Assembly: GCA_910574995.1 (NCBI GenBank)
Contig: CAJTCS010000002.1
Location: forward strand, 304,128-368,127
DNA from: Oscillospiraceae bacterium
Lineage (GTDB): Bacteria > Bacillota > Clostridia > Oscillospirales > Acutalibacteraceae
Length of the DNA stretch: 64,000 bases
Direction: 5' to 3'
Below, piece after piece: positions 1 to 9,721 of the stretch; the stretch's first letter is position 1; each line of letters begins with the position of its first letter. The notes below the pieces were generated by a model, which saw only the letters and a program-made list of their open reading frames with translations, made no database searches and was not told the origin of the DNA. A program made the position numbers and the translations under genes.

Positions 1-25
1 CCCGCGTTTGCGGGCGGCCTGCCCT

Positions 26-2677
26 TCACCCTGCGGCAGCCAACAGGCGAAGCAGCAACTGAACCGACCCCACATTATAGCCTGCGTTGGCATACAGCCC
101 ATGCCCTGCCGAATCTGCCAGCAACACCAAAGGCAAACGGTCCGGGTCTACAAACAGCTGCCGTGCCAGCCCCGGCAATTCGCTGAAATCCCCCTGCCAG
201 CATCTGGCCCAGGGCAACTCCGGCACTGTAAAACCCAGCCTTTCCGTTACCAAGTACAGGGCGCACTTCCCTCTTTCTGCCGCAAGCTCCCGAGCCGCGT
301 CCCGCAGCTCGAGCAGAAGATGCTCTGTAGGCTCCCGGCCAGGCTCTAACCAACAAAACAGGCTGTAAGGGGCATCCTGTAAAAGCCCCTCCACCGGGTG
401 CCCATGGCCTTCCGGGTTAGACAGGGAAAAAGCAGGCAAGGGCAGCGCCTGCAAAAGCTGCTGGGGGCTGGCTTCCGGGAACTTCACGCGTATCTCTTTG
501 CGCTGGCCTGGTTCCAAGGTAAAGTCTTGCCTTTGGGCCAACTGATCCCCGCTGGGCAGGCGCAGGCAGGTAAGCAGCCGGTAATCACCCGGTGGCAAAG
601 CTGTCTCCCCAGCCCCTACATGCAAGACCCGCCACCCTTCCGGACCCAAGCGGGACAACGAATAGGCCCCGCCTGCAGCGTCTTCCCAGGGGATTTCCAG
701 GGCCAAGACCGCGCTCTGGCTTTCCAGGGATACAAAGCGCCCTTCTTGCCAGTATTCCGGGCTTCCGTCCAAGGGGGAAAGCCGGGCGGGTATGCCCAAT
801 ACGCGGCATATGGCGCAGAACAAAGCCCCTTGACCCGGTTTTCCAACCGCACCTACAGACAAGGCTGACAATGGGCTTTGAGGCAGCAAACCATATCCCT
901 TCTGGGGGGCGGCCCGCCCGCATACCCACTGCCATATCCGGTAGGGAGCCTCCCGATAATAGGCCGTTCTCTGGGGATCAAAAGAAATCGCCCCCCTCCA
1001 AGGCCGCAAAGGCTCTAGGCCAACACGGGGTGACAACAGCGCGGAAAGGAACACATCCTCTGGAAAAACTTTTTCCCATTGCAGGGCTTTGGCACAGTCC
1101 GCTATGGCCTCTGGGTCAACGCCGTCAGCCCGGTCCTTCCCTGAAAGGGTATCCAACACATGCTGGACAAGCCGCTCCGCTTCTTCTATAGCAGCGCCGC
1201 ATAGCCAGGCTTTTCCTGCCTGCGGCATTTCCAGCCCCATTTCCTGGGCAGGACGGCGGGCATACGCGTCCCATCTGTCCAGCACAGTCAACACTTGCCC
1301 GGGCAGGGCGGATTTCTCCTTTTTTACCGATCCCCTGCGCCGGGCCTGCTTTTCTTCCCGAAAAGCGGCAGCTTCCTCCAGCATGGCCTTACAGGCGGCT
1401 TTCTGCGCAGGGGCTAACGGTATTGGGAATACCTCTGACGCTTTGGGCGAATCGAACCGGAAAAAGGCCGTCCTGGCTTCAGGCGCGGCCAGTGTCAAAA
1501 CGGCTTCCCCTTTGGCCCGGGTATCTACCAGGGTTTCTGCCAAAAGCCCCCCTTTTTGGGCTGCAATCCACAAACTGCCCAACCCCACGGTCAAAATGGC
1601 TTGGCCATTTTTATCGGCCACCCGTTGGGCAATAGGCTGGAACGCCCCCATGTTCAGTACGGAAAAGGTGATGGAAGCGCCAGGGAGCGGCCGACCGGCC
1701 TTGTCCGTGGCCGTGACGGACAAGGGACGCACCGGGGCATACCGGGAGATGACGCTTTCGTAAGCCACCCCTTCCCGTACGTCCAGATCCATGGGGCCAA
1801 CACCGGGAAAAAGAAGGGAGGTTATCTTTTGGGAGGGAAGCCCGCCTTGTTCGCGGGCTTCCGGTGCTTTGGGGGCGCTGCCCGCAAGGCCCTCCGCAAA
1901 GGGGCAAGGACCACTTGAACTTTTTCCTCCGCTTTCCACTGGCCTTGGAAGCAAATCGCCTACAAAAGCCCGGGTGTGTATCAGCATGGCCCGGGCCGCA
2001 GCCCCGGTGAACCAGCCGCGGTCCAGATCCGGCTCTGGCTCGCAGGCCCCCAGGTACCGCCAGCTTCCCCCGTCCCAGGCTTCCACCCAGGCGTGGTTGT
2101 CATCACAATGGCTCCACCAAGGGGCGTACACCTGCCGGGCCGGGATGCCCACGCTGCGCAAGGCTGTAACTGTAAAGGTGGATTCCTCACCACAGCGGCC
2201 CCAGCCCCGGCGGTATACATCCAAGGGTGAAGAGGTGCGGTCATCGGTAGAACGGTATGTGACCTGCCCGGCACACCAGCGGTTTACCTCCAGGATAGCT
2301 TCCGACAAGCCCAATCCCTTTACAAGCGGCGCCAATTCCCGGTAAAACAAGGGGCGGCTTTCCCCTTCCAACTCCTCCGTGTTGATGCGGGGGTACAGCA
2401 CATCCTTTAAGAACATGTGCAAAGGCAATGCGCCACACCAGGGGAATTCCTCCCGCACCCGCAGGGCGTGGCAGACAAGCCCTGCAAAAAGGGCGGGCGG
2501 GTACTCCCCCAGGTCCGATATTGGCAGCGTGCCCAGCACATACATAAGATAAGGGCCCGCCTCCCCAGCGGCGGCCAATTCCCGCTCCCATCCTTCCGCC
2601 TGGCAACCCAAGTACCTTTTCCGGGCCTGCCAGGCATCTTGGACGCACCTAGCGAATGATACAGGAAGGGCCGTCAT
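26..2677 (-). CDS. Transglutaminase-like domain protein, multidomain
   Basis: This is an 883-residue protein with a transglutaminase-like (papain-fold) core near residues 130-220. The triad can be read as Cys162 in GRCGEESTF, His195 in NHAWVEAW and an acidic residue in the following GACEPEPDLD. A Big/carboxypeptidase-regulatory-like beta domain follows at about 300-390 (PLPGASITFSVLNMG). A second weaker transglutaminase-like stretch lies near 610-660 (GALFCAICRVLGIPARLS), and the C terminus looks thioredoxin-like. No signal peptide is visible, so it is probably cytoplasmic. The start overlaps the stop of the fucosidase gene (ATGA), with AAGGTG upstream, so the two are translationally coupled. 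Such cores act as proteases, peptide N-glycanases or cross-linkers; the substrate is unknown. Confidence 0.75.
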   Translation of the reverse strand: MTALPVSFARCVQDAWQARKRYLGCQAEGWERELAAAGEAGPYLMYVLGTLPISDLGEYPPALFAGLVCHALRVREEFPWCGALPLHMFLKDVLYPRINTEELEGESRPLFYRELAPLVKGLGLSEAILEVNRWCAGQVTYRSTDDRTSSPLDVYRRGWGRCGEESTFTVTALRSVGIPARQVYAPWWSHCDDNHAWVEAWDGGSWRYLGACEPEPDLDRGWFTGAAARAMLIHTRAFVGDLLPRPVESGGKSSSGPCPFAEGLAGSAPKAPEAREQGGLPSQKITSLLFPGVGPMDLDVREGVAYESVISRYAPVRPLSVTATDKAGRPLPGASITFSVLNMGAFQPIAQRVADKNGQAILTVGLGSLWIAAQKGGLLAETLVDTRAKGEAVLTLAAPEARTAFFRFDSPKASEVFPIPLAPAQKAACKAMLEEAAAFREEKQARRRGSVKKEKSALPGQVLTVLDRWDAYARRPAQEMGLEMPQAGKAWLCGAAIEEAERLVQHVLDTLSGKDRADGVDPEAIADCAKALQWEKVFPEDVFLSALLSPRVGLEPLRPWRGAISFDPQRTAYYREAPYRIWQWVCGRAAPQKGYGLLPQSPLSALSVGAVGKPGQGALFCAICRVLGIPARLSPLDGSPEYWQEGRFVSLESQSAVLALEIPWEDAAGGAYSLSRLGPEGWRVLHVGAGETALPPGDYRLLTCLRLPSGDQLAQRQDFTLEPGQRKEIRVKFPEASPQQLLQALPLPAFSLSNPEGHGHPVEGLLQDAPYSLFCWLEPGREPTEHLLLELRDAARELAAERGKCALYLVTERLGFTVPELPWARCWQGDFSELPGLARQLFVDPDRLPLVLLADSAGHGLYANAGYNVGSVQLLLRLLAAAG

Positions 2678-3990
2678 TTCAGCTGCACCTTCAAGACTGT
2701 ATCCACCGGGTCGGGCAGGATAGGGTCGGGGCCCAGGTCGGCAAAGGCTATGTCCGCATAGTCGTTGCGTACCCAGCTTTGGGATAGGGGCACCTCTGCC
2801 CCGGTGGCCAGCATGCGCACGCAGTCGATCTCCCCGGGGGCGATGCCAGGCAGGGGCATGGGGCCGATGGTATTCTCAAACAGATGATAGTAAAGCACAT
2901 TTCCTTTACGGGTGATACGCCCGCTGTCGGGTTTCCCTATGCCGGCTTTGCCGCAGCCATAAATGCTCTCGCTGTTCCGCCGCATCCATGCGCCGATGTC
3001 TGCCAGTACCTGCATAGACTGGGGCGGGATGTTGCCCTTTGCGTCGGGGCCCACGTTCAAAAGCAGGTTGCCCCCCTTGCTGACGCACTCCACCAGTTTC
3101 TTGATAAGCATAGAGGCGGGTTTAAAAAAGCGGTCGTCCTGGCAATATCCCCAGTTATTGTTCATGGTGACACAGGCCTCCCACACCATATCCCGGCCGT
3201 TTTTGTCCTGGATGCCGTTGGGGGGGATAATCTGCTCGGGGCTGACGAAATCCCCGTGGAAAGGTTCGGGCTCCCCGGTCCACAAGGAGCCGAAGCCCTC
3301 GCCGCTGACTTCCAGGCGGTTGTCAATGATGATGCCCGGCTGCAGGGAACGCACCATATTTACCAGTTCCGTGGCCCGCCATTTTTCGCCGCGCATGACA
3401 TTGTATTTGTCTTCATAGGAGAAGTCAAACCACATGATGTCCAGCTTGCCATAGTTACTGCACAGCTCCCGCACCTGGTTGTGCATGTAGGTCAGATAGT
3501 TATCAAAATTGCGCCCGCCGTTCTGATAGTTTTCGTTAAAGCGCATGGGATGGTTCCGGTCGCCATAGTGGGGGTAATCGTCATGGTACCAGTCCAGCAA
3601 AGAGAAGTACAGGCCTACTTTCAAGCCCTCGGCCCGGCCCGCCTCTAAAAACTCCCGCACCAGGTCCCGGCCGCATTTGGTGTTGGTAGACTTGAAATCC
3701 GTATACTGGCTGTCAAACAAGCAGAAGCCGTCATGGTGTTTTGAGGTGAGCACCATATACCGCATCCCCGCTTCTTTAGCGGCCCGGGCCCACTGTTTGG
3801 GGTCGTAGTCTACCGGGTCGAACTCCTCAAAATAGCGCATGTAGTCCTCTTTCGGCATTTCCTCCACGCTGCGCACCCACTCCCCCCGGGCCGGGATGGC
3901 ATACAGCCCCCAATGGATGAACATCCCAAAGCGGGCCTGGGTGTACCAGGCCATACGTTTTTCATACTCTGCGCGGTCAAATTTGTACAT
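2674..3990 (-). CDS. Alpha-L-fucosidase, GH29 family
   Basis: This 438-residue protein is a GH29 retaining alpha-L-fucosidase-like enzyme that removes fucose from glycans. The N terminus carries the family motif RFGMFIHWG (residues 20-28). Further blocks are LTSKHHDGFCLFDS near 81-94 and LDIMWFDFSYED near 183-194, where Asp189 is the expected nucleophile. The length fits a catalytic domain with a short C-terminal beta domain and no carbohydrate-binding module. There is no signal peptide, so it should act inside the cell on imported oligosaccharides. The start has a strong GGGAGG site. It is coupled to the transglutaminase-like gene downstream. The family call is firm; the substrate is inferred. 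Confidence 0.9.
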   Translation of the reverse strand: MYKFDRAEYEKRMAWYTQARFGMFIHWGLYAIPARGEWVRSVEEMPKEDYMRYFEEFDPVDYDPKQWARAAKEAGMRYMVLTSKHHDGFCLFDSQYTDFKSTNTKCGRDLVREFLEAGRAEGLKVGLYFSLLDWYHDDYPHYGDRNHPMRFNENYQNGGRNFDNYLTYMHNQVRELCSNYGKLDIMWFDFSYEDKYNVMRGEKWRATELVNMVRSLQPGIIIDNRLEVSGEGFGSLWTGEPEPFHGDFVSPEQIIPPNGIQDKNGRDMVWEACVTMNNNWGYCQDDRFFKPASMLIKKLVECVSKGGNLLLNVGPDAKGNIPPQSMQVLADIGAWMRRNSESIYGCGKAGIGKPDSGRITRKGNVLYYHLFENTIGPMPLPGIAPGEIDCVRMLATGAEVPLSQSWVRNDYADIAFADLGPDPILPDPVDTVLKVQLK

Positions 3991-4030
3991 AAAATTGCCT
4001 CCCTTTTTTATTCGGTAGAGATCCTACTGC

Positions 4031-5833
4031 TTAGTTCAATCCCAGAGCCACCGGCCCAGGCGGCTCTGGACTTTCCGGTATATCCAGGGTTTCCGGCCCC
4101 GTTGGGTGCGCTTCCAGGTAGTCCTCCGCCCGGATGAGCACGGCTGCCGCCTCTGCCCGCGAACACGCCCGCACGGGCTGGAAGTTCCCCTTGCCGTCCC
4201 CCTGGAATAGCCCCAGGGCACTTAACTGGGCCACCGCCTGCCAGGCCCACTCCCCTATATCCCCGGCGTCCGCATACTGGGAAAGCGCCGCGCCCTCCAC
4301 AGCCGGCACGCCCTTGTACGCCATGTATTTATAAAAGGCCTGGCACAGCTCTTGGCGGGTTACCGCCCGTTCCGGCTGGAACGCCGTCCGGCTGACCCCG
4401 CTGACAATGCCCCGGCCATAGGCCCAGGACACCGCCCCGGTGTAATATTCCCCAGGGGGCACGTCGCCAAAGGGCATGCCGGCCATTTCTTCCTCTGTTA
4501 CCCGCTCCCCCGCCATACGGTACAGGAAAGCCACCAGCTGCCCGCGGGTTACCTGGCCGTACGGTTCATAACAGCCATCGCCTACGCCATAGATGTACCC
4601 AGACGCGGCGGCCCGGTCCAGCCCCGTATAGAACCAGTCCTCCGGGAACACATCCCGGAACAAATTCCCCAGCCGGGAATAACATGCCTGCACACGGCTG
4701 CTGGTAAGGAAGCCCTCCCCAGTGGAATACGCTGCAATGACCGTACCTGGCTCTACCGGCACGGGCCCTGTATAAAGCTGGTTTCCACCACTGTAGGTAG
4801 CGCCGCTGAGGCTGTAGGTAGTGGTGGTGCCAGGGGCAGTACCGCTAATGGTAACCATACCGTCCCGCACATCGATCCGCGGCGCGGGCGCCACAGGTTT
4901 CTCCACCTTGCGTTCCACGATACCGCTGCGGCTGCCATTCATATTAAAAGCTGCCACCGTCCGGATAGTACAAGGCGCGTCTACCAGGAAAGGGCCCGTA
5001 TACCGTTTGCTCCCCTGATTGAGCTGGGAGCCGTCGGTAGAATACCAGATACCGGCCCCGGGCTGGGCCATGATGGTTACCCGCAGCTGCCCCCCCTCTG
5101 CCTGGGTCGAGATGGAAGGGGCCTCCACAGGCCCTAAGTCCACCCCGTTGGGGGCGCTACTATAATAAGACTGCCCATTCTGCAATGCCCGGCCGCGGCG
5201 GCGGAACAGTTCGTGTACCGTAACAAATTCGTACCCCTGGGACAGCATCTCGTCGATGGCGGCAAGGGAACCGTCTACCGTGGTGGAATGGATATCGTGC
5301 ACCAGGATGACAGCCCCGTCGTAGGCATCGGCCAATATGTTGTTCCGTACCGTCCAAGCGTCGCGGTATTTCCAGTCCAGGGGGTCTACAGACCAGAACA
5401 GCAGCGGCGCGCCCACCACCTGTGCCGTATAGCTGTTTATGCTCCCATAGGGCGGCCGCACCAGATAGCTTGTCCCCGCGCCGCAAGCCTGATCCAAAAT
5501 GGCGTTGGTACCCTGGATCTGGCTGCGTATGCCATTGTAGGAGAGGGCGGTCAAATCTGGGTGGTTATAGCTATGGTTGGCTATCTGGTGCCCCTCACGA
5601 TAAGCCCGCTCTACCAGGCTGCCATACTGGGCGGCATTCTGCCCCAGCATGAAAAACGTGGCCTTTACGCCCCGGGCCCGCAGGCCATCCAACAGGCGGC
5701 CAGTGTAAGGGCCTGGGCCATCGTCAAAGGTAAGCGCCACCAGCTTCTTCCCTGCAGCGGCAGCCGGAGGGCCCGCCCATCCCGCACATAAAAGCACTGC
5801 CGCCGCCAAAACCGCACATAAAAACCGCCTCAC
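4031..5833 (-). CDS. Secreted polysaccharide deacetylase with SLH domains
   Basis: This is a 600-residue exported protein. A GTG start at 5833 is chosen because it opens a classic signal peptide (RRFLCAVLAAAVLLCAGWAG) and lies about 30 bases after a consensus promoter; a longer reading would begin upstream of that promoter. The NodB domain occupies about residues 28-215, with TFDDGP, the metal-binding HSYNHPDLT, RPPYGS and LVHDIHS motifs all intact. Two chitobiase C-terminal-like (CHB_HEX_C) repeats follow at about 240-385, then three SLH repeats at about 395-570 (such as VTRGQLVAFLYRMAGE). It probably deacetylates peptidoglycan or a related N-acetyl polysaccharide while held in the wall. Confidence 0.9.
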   Translation of the reverse strand: MRRFLCAVLAAAVLLCAGWAGPPAAAAGKKLVALTFDDGPGPYTGRLLDGLRARGVKATFFMLGQNAAQYGSLVERAYREGHQIANHSYNHPDLTALSYNGIRSQIQGTNAILDQACGAGTSYLVRPPYGSINSYTAQVVGAPLLFWSVDPLDWKYRDAWTVRNNILADAYDGAVILVHDIHSTTVDGSLAAIDEMLSQGYEFVTVHELFRRRGRALQNGQSYYSSAPNGVDLGPVEAPSISTQAEGGQLRVTIMAQPGAGIWYSTDGSQLNQGSKRYTGPFLVDAPCTIRTVAAFNMNGSRSGIVERKVEKPVAPAPRIDVRDGMVTISGTAPGTTTTYSLSGATYSGGNQLYTGPVPVEPGTVIAAYSTGEGFLTSSRVQACYSRLGNLFRDVFPEDWFYTGLDRAAASGYIYGVGDGCYEPYGQVTRGQLVAFLYRMAGERVTEEEMAGMPFGDVPPGEYYTGAVSWAYGRGIVSGVSRTAFQPERAVTRQELCQAFYKYMAYKGVPAVEGAALSQYADAGDIGEWAWQAVAQLSALGLFQGDGKGNFQPVRACSRAEAAAVLIRAEDYLEAHPTGPETLDIPESPEPPGPVALGLN

Positions 5834-5869
5834 CTTTATCCCACTTCCCCACTGCAAAATCTTGGGAAA

Positions 5870-5898
5870 AGTATACCACTTCCCTCTCAAAAATGCAA
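5870..5898 (-). promoter_or_regulatory. Sigma-A promoter of the deacetylase gene
   Basis: On the minus strand, TTGCAT (5898-5893) and TATACT (5875-5870) are separated by 17 bases. Transcription would begin near 5863, which supports the GTG start at 5833. Confidence 0.6.
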
Positions 5899-6028
5899 TG
5901 GCCCAGCTTTAGGCGTGTGGCCGAAATGAGTGCCTTTGGATGATTTCCCGTTCAAAATTCTGGCATTTCTCCGTTTTAAAAATAGGTATTTCCTATGAAT
6001 AACGCCCTGGCAGCACCCAATTAGGAAA

Positions 6029-6052
6029 CGGGACGCCGCTGCCGGCGCCCCG
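6029..6052 (-). terminator. Probable terminator after mutS2
   Basis: A 10-bp stem (one G-U pair) with a 4-base loop lies just past the mutS2 stop and is followed on the minus strand by TTTCCTAATT. The T run is short, so termination strength is uncertain. Confidence 0.5.
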
Positions 6053-6057
6053 CCTGT

Positions 6058-8415
6058 TTATTTCATCTCTACTATGGTCACGCCGCTTTCCCCTTCCCCA
6101 TAAGTGCCCAGCCGGAAGCCCTTTACCTGGGGGCAACGGCGCAGGTGCTGTTGTACCGCCGCGCGCAGCACGCCGGTCCCCTTGCCATGGATGATGGTGG
6201 CCTGGGGCAGCCTGGAGCGGGCCGTCCGGTCCAGGAACGCGTCCAGTTCCATCAGGCCCTCTTCTACGTTCATGCCCCGCAGGTCCAGGCTGGTGTCCGC
6301 TTCTGGCGCCGAGACGTTCTTGGTCACGGTGCGGCCGGGGCGCTTGCCTTTCTGGGCCTGCCCCTCCCCCAGCAGACGCAGGTTCTCCACGGCCACCCGG
6401 GTTTTGATAATACCCGCCTGCACCAGCACCTGGCCGTCCTTGGGGGCTTCCAACACGGTGGCCGTCTTGTCTATATCGTAAATGCGCACGCTGTCGCCGG
6501 GCTTCAGCTCCCGGGGCAGCCGATAGTCCTCCATACGCTGGCGGCGCACCGGGTCCGCTGCCGATTCCAGCTCCCGCATGCCGCTGCGCAGCCGGGCTTT
6601 CTGCTCGGCCGATAAAGCCCGGTTCTGCTGGCGGCGCAGCTCGTCCAGCTCGTTTAGGTATGCGTCTGCCTGCTGCCTGGTCTTTTGCACGATGCGCGCG
6701 GCTTCTTCCCGGGCCTGTTCCAGCTCCCGTTTCGCCCGCTGGCCCGCTTCCGCCTGGCGGGCCTCGGTTTGGCGCATGCTTTCCCGGGCCAGGCTTGCCG
6801 CCCGGCGGGCGGCTTCCAATTCCTTTTCCATCTCGGCCCGGCGCTCCTCTAAGCGTTCGATCACCTGCTCGAAAGTACTGCTTTCCTGGCTTACCAGTTC
6901 CCCGGCCCGGTCTACGATGCGCCCCTCCAGGCCCAGCCGCCGGGATATGGCAAAGGCGTTGGATTTCCCCGGCACCCCGATAAGAAGCCTGTAGGTGGGC
7001 CGCAAGCTTTCTACATCAAATTCACAACAGGCGTTTTCCACACCCTCTGTCTGCAAGGCATAGCTTTTCAATTCAGCATAGTGGGTGGTACAAGCCAGCC
7101 GCGCCCCCCTGCGGCGCAGCTCCTCGATAATGGCCGTGGCCAGGGCCGCGCCCTCCACCGGGTCTGTACCCGCGCCCAGTTCGTCCACCAGCACCAGGCT
7201 GGCCGGGTCGGCTACAGCCAAAATGCGGATGATGTTCACCATGTGGGCAGAGAAAGTGGAAAGGCTTTGCTCAATGCTCTGTTCGTCCCCGATGTCTGCC
7301 AGGATGTGCCGGTACACCTGCACCCGGCTGCCTTCCCCCGCTGGGACCATCAGGCCGCACATGGCCATCAGGGTTAACAGGCCCAGGGTCTTCAGGGCCA
7401 CAGTTTTACCACCGGTATTGGGGCCGGTGATGATCAGCGCGTCAAACCCCTGTCCCAATATGACGTCTGTGGGCACCACTTTATCTGGGGCGATAAGCGG
7501 GTGCCGGGCGGCACGCAGCTCTGTCCCGCCGGCATCCTCCACTTGGGGCTTCACCGCTTTCATGCGGTAGGCCAGCTGGGCCTTGGCGAAAATCACATTC
7601 AGCTGCACGGCATAGGTGTAGCTTTCGATGATGGGGTCGGCAAAAGAGCCCGCTTCCCCTGACAGTTCCAGCAAAATGCGGCCGATCTCTTCCTGCTCGT
7701 CGCTGCGCAGTACCCGTATCTCGTTATTCAATTCCACCACGCCCATGGGCTCGATGAAAACAGTCTGGCCGCTGGCAGAGCTGTCGTGCACCAGGCCGGG
7801 CACCTCCCCCCGGAATTCCGCCTTTACGGGCACCACATACCGCCCGCCCCGCTGGGTGACGATAGCCTCTTGCAGGTGCTTCTGGTGGGCCTGAGAGCGG
7901 ACCAGCTTATCCAGCTGCTCACGCACCCGCACAGCCGCGCCCCGGATCTTCCGGCGTATGGCCGCCAGCGCCGGGGAGGCCGCGTCGGCCACCTCTTCCT
8001 CGCTTTGTATGCAGGTGAAAATCTTTTCTTCCAAATATTTGTTGGGGGCCAGTATGTCGAACCGTGGGGACAGCACCGTGTGCATCCCGGCGTTTTTGCT
8101 GTGCCACTGCTGCAACGAGCGGATGGCCCGCAAGGTGCCGCCAATGTCCAGCAGCTCCCGCAGGCCCAGCCCGCCCCCCGCCTGGGCCCGGCGCAGGGCG
8201 TTGGTCACGTTCTTCATTCCATAAAAGGAGGGCGCGCCGAATTTCGCCATCAACACGAAAGCCGCGTCCGTTTCCTCCAAAAGGCGGCGGGCCTCCCCAG
8301 CCGTGTACACTGGCTCTATAGAGCGGGCCAGGGCCGCGCCGTCCTCGCAGGTGGCCTCCTTGGCCACCATCTCTAAAACCTTGTCGAGCTCTAAAGCCCG
8401 GTAATTTTTGTCCAT
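6058..8415 (-). CDS. mutS2: Endonuclease MutS2 (Smr domain)
   Basis: This is a MutS2-family ATPase/endonuclease of 785 residues, the usual length. The start at 8415 (MDKNYRALELDKVLEMV) follows GAAAGGGAAGAT. The sequence shows the MutS core and clamp regions, Walker A ITGPNTGGKTVALKT, a Walker B region LVLVDELGAGTDPVEGAAL, and a long charged coiled coil near 500-620 (EEARRAEMEKELEAARR-like). The C-terminal Smr nuclease domain has LDLRGMNVEEG and the catalytic-loop HGKGTGVLR. MutS2 proteins suppress recombination and, in Bacillus, rescue collided ribosomes. It is preceded by an acetyltransferase gene 28 bases upstream. Confidence 0.96.
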   Translation of the reverse strand: MDKNYRALELDKVLEMVAKEATCEDGAALARSIEPVYTAGEARRLLEETDAAFVLMAKFGAPSFYGMKNVTNALRRAQAGGGLGLRELLDIGGTLRAIRSLQQWHSKNAGMHTVLSPRFDILAPNKYLEEKIFTCIQSEEEVADAASPALAAIRRKIRGAAVRVREQLDKLVRSQAHQKHLQEAIVTQRGGRYVVPVKAEFRGEVPGLVHDSSASGQTVFIEPMGVVELNNEIRVLRSDEQEEIGRILLELSGEAGSFADPIIESYTYAVQLNVIFAKAQLAYRMKAVKPQVEDAGGTELRAARHPLIAPDKVVPTDVILGQGFDALIITGPNTGGKTVALKTLGLLTLMAMCGLMVPAGEGSRVQVYRHILADIGDEQSIEQSLSTFSAHMVNIIRILAVADPASLVLVDELGAGTDPVEGAALATAIIEELRRRGARLACTTHYAELKSYALQTEGVENACCEFDVESLRPTYRLLIGVPGKSNAFAISRRLGLEGRIVDRAGELVSQESSTFEQVIERLEERRAEMEKELEAARRAASLARESMRQTEARQAEAGQRAKRELEQAREEAARIVQKTRQQADAYLNELDELRRQQNRALSAEQKARLRSGMRELESAADPVRRQRMEDYRLPRELKPGDSVRIYDIDKTATVLEAPKDGQVLVQAGIIKTRVAVENLRLLGEGQAQKGKRPGRTVTKNVSAPEADTSLDLRGMNVEEGLMELDAFLDRTARSRLPQATIIHGKGTGVLRAAVQQHLRRCPQVKGFRLGTYGEGESGVTIVEMK

Positions 8416-8443
8416 ATCTTCCCTTTCTTGAATGAGGCAGGGA

Positions 8444-8974
8444 TCATTTTGAAAAATCCACGAAGTCCTTCTCCACCAGTTCATACTCTACAGCGGACTG
8501 CAGTTCTCCCATCTGGTCTTTCCAGGCATCCTCCACAACCCTGCGCCTTTGAAACCCCAGCCGCTCATACACATGCTGGGCCCGTTTGTTTTTCACATTG
8601 GTGTCCAATATAATTTTCTTAAATCCCCTTTCGGAAAACAGATAAGCAATCAGCATGCTGAGCCATACCTTGCCCTGGCCTTTGTCCTGCTGGGAGGGGT
8701 CGCATATCTTTATGCTTATTTCAGCCGTGCCCCCGCCCATGTTCCGGTAGGACATCTCGCCGGCAGGGTTCCCGCCCACTTCGATAATCAGCCGCCTGCG
8801 GGTCTCATCCGAGTCCTCCCGTATGGATGCGGCAACCGCCTCCGCCGTAGTACCAAGCCCTTTGGGGAAGCCCGCATGGGCCATGACCGCGCCGTCGTTC
8901 CACCAATCGGCCAGCCGCCCCGCGTCCTCCGGGGCAGCGTGCCGGACAGCCAAAGCTTTATGTTCCAATTTCAT
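8444..8974 (-). CDS. GNAT family N-acetyltransferase
   Basis: This 176-residue protein has a GNAT fold of the RimJ/RimL type: an N-terminal LAVRHAAPEDAGRLADWW strand-helix, the acetyl-CoA loop DPSQQDKGQGKVWLSML, and the terminal ILDTNVKNKRAQHVYERLGF signature. The substrate cannot be inferred. The start has GGAAAGGA 6-8 bases upstream. It lies between recO and mutS2 and is probably cotranscribed with them; this position is not part of the conserved block, so it is an insertion relative to related genomes. Confidence 0.85.
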   Translation of the reverse strand: MKLEHKALAVRHAAPEDAGRLADWWNDGAVMAHAGFPKGLGTTAEAVAASIREDSDETRRRLIIEVGGNPAGEMSYRNMGGGTAEISIKICDPSQQDKGQGKVWLSMLIAYLFSERGFKKIILDTNVKNKRAQHVYERLGFQRRRVVEDAWKDQMGELQSAVEYELVEKDFVDFSK

Positions 8975-8989
8975 ACTATGTCCTTTCCT

Positions 8990-9721
8990 TTACACCAAAC
9001 TATTATAAAAATCCAGCGTCTGGGGCCTTTTCTGCAGGATCTGCACCGTATAGGCTTCCGCCGCCTGGGAAAGCTCCCCGCAAGGCTCGTCTGGGATACT
9101 GAAAGAAAATATTTTTATAAAATCGGAGTACACAATATGCCGCATAGCCGTCAGCGCCGCCGGGGACAAGGGCAGCCCCTGCCCGCCGCAGCTTTGGCAG
9201 CGGATGGTCCCCTCTTGGGGGGAGAAGACCATGGGCAACGCCTCGTAGGCCCCGCAATGGGCGCAGCCAACCAGGTCTGGCATAAAGCCCGCAACAGACA
9301 GCATACGCAGCTCGACAATGGGTTTTAACAGGGCCGGGGGCTTTTTCCCCTGGCATAAAAAATGCAAAGCATTCAATACCAGGCGCAGGTATTCGCCGCT
9401 TTCCACCCCCTCGGGCACCAGCTCTGCCGAAAGGCTGCAGAAATACTGCCCCAGGGCCAGGGCCATGATATCTTTCCGAAGGCCAAAGAACACCTCGATG
9501 GGGAATGCGTCGTTAATTATGTATTTTTCCCGCCCTTTGTACAAATTCAGGCGGGAATAACACAACAGGCCCGTAGCCGCATGCTTGCTGTCTTTCAGAT
9601 TCTTGGCCCGGCGGGCAAAGGCGCGCACCACGCCCTCGTCTTTAGTCAATACCGTAACCAGCCGGTCGCTCTCCCCCACTGCCTGCTCGCGGATGATAAG
9701 CCCCTGGGTCTGCAGCTGCAC
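8990..9721 (-). CDS. recO: DNA repair protein RecO
   Basis: RecO mediates RecA loading in gap repair (RecFOR pathway). The protein is 243 residues with a GTG start at 9721, chosen because GGGAGG lies 6 bases upstream and because RecO proteins begin close to the LQTQGLIIREQAVGESDRL block. The N-terminal OB fold is followed by a helical domain and a zinc-binding pattern CAHCGAYE..CQSCGGQG at about 170-195. Its 5' end overlaps the 3' end of the yqzL-like gene by 80 bases in another frame. It sits in the conserved era-yqzL-recO order. Confidence 0.93.
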   Translation of the reverse strand: MQLQTQGLIIREQAVGESDRLVTVLTKDEGVVRAFARRAKNLKDSKHAATGLLCYSRLNLYKGREKYIINDAFPIEVFFGLRKDIMALALGQYFCSLSAELVPEGVESGEYLRLVLNALHFLCQGKKPPALLKPIVELRMLSVAGFMPDLVGCAHCGAYEALPMVFSPQEGTIRCQSCGGQGLPLSPAALTAMRHIVYSDFIKIFSFSIPDEPCGELSQAAEAYTVQILQKRPQTLDFYNSLV

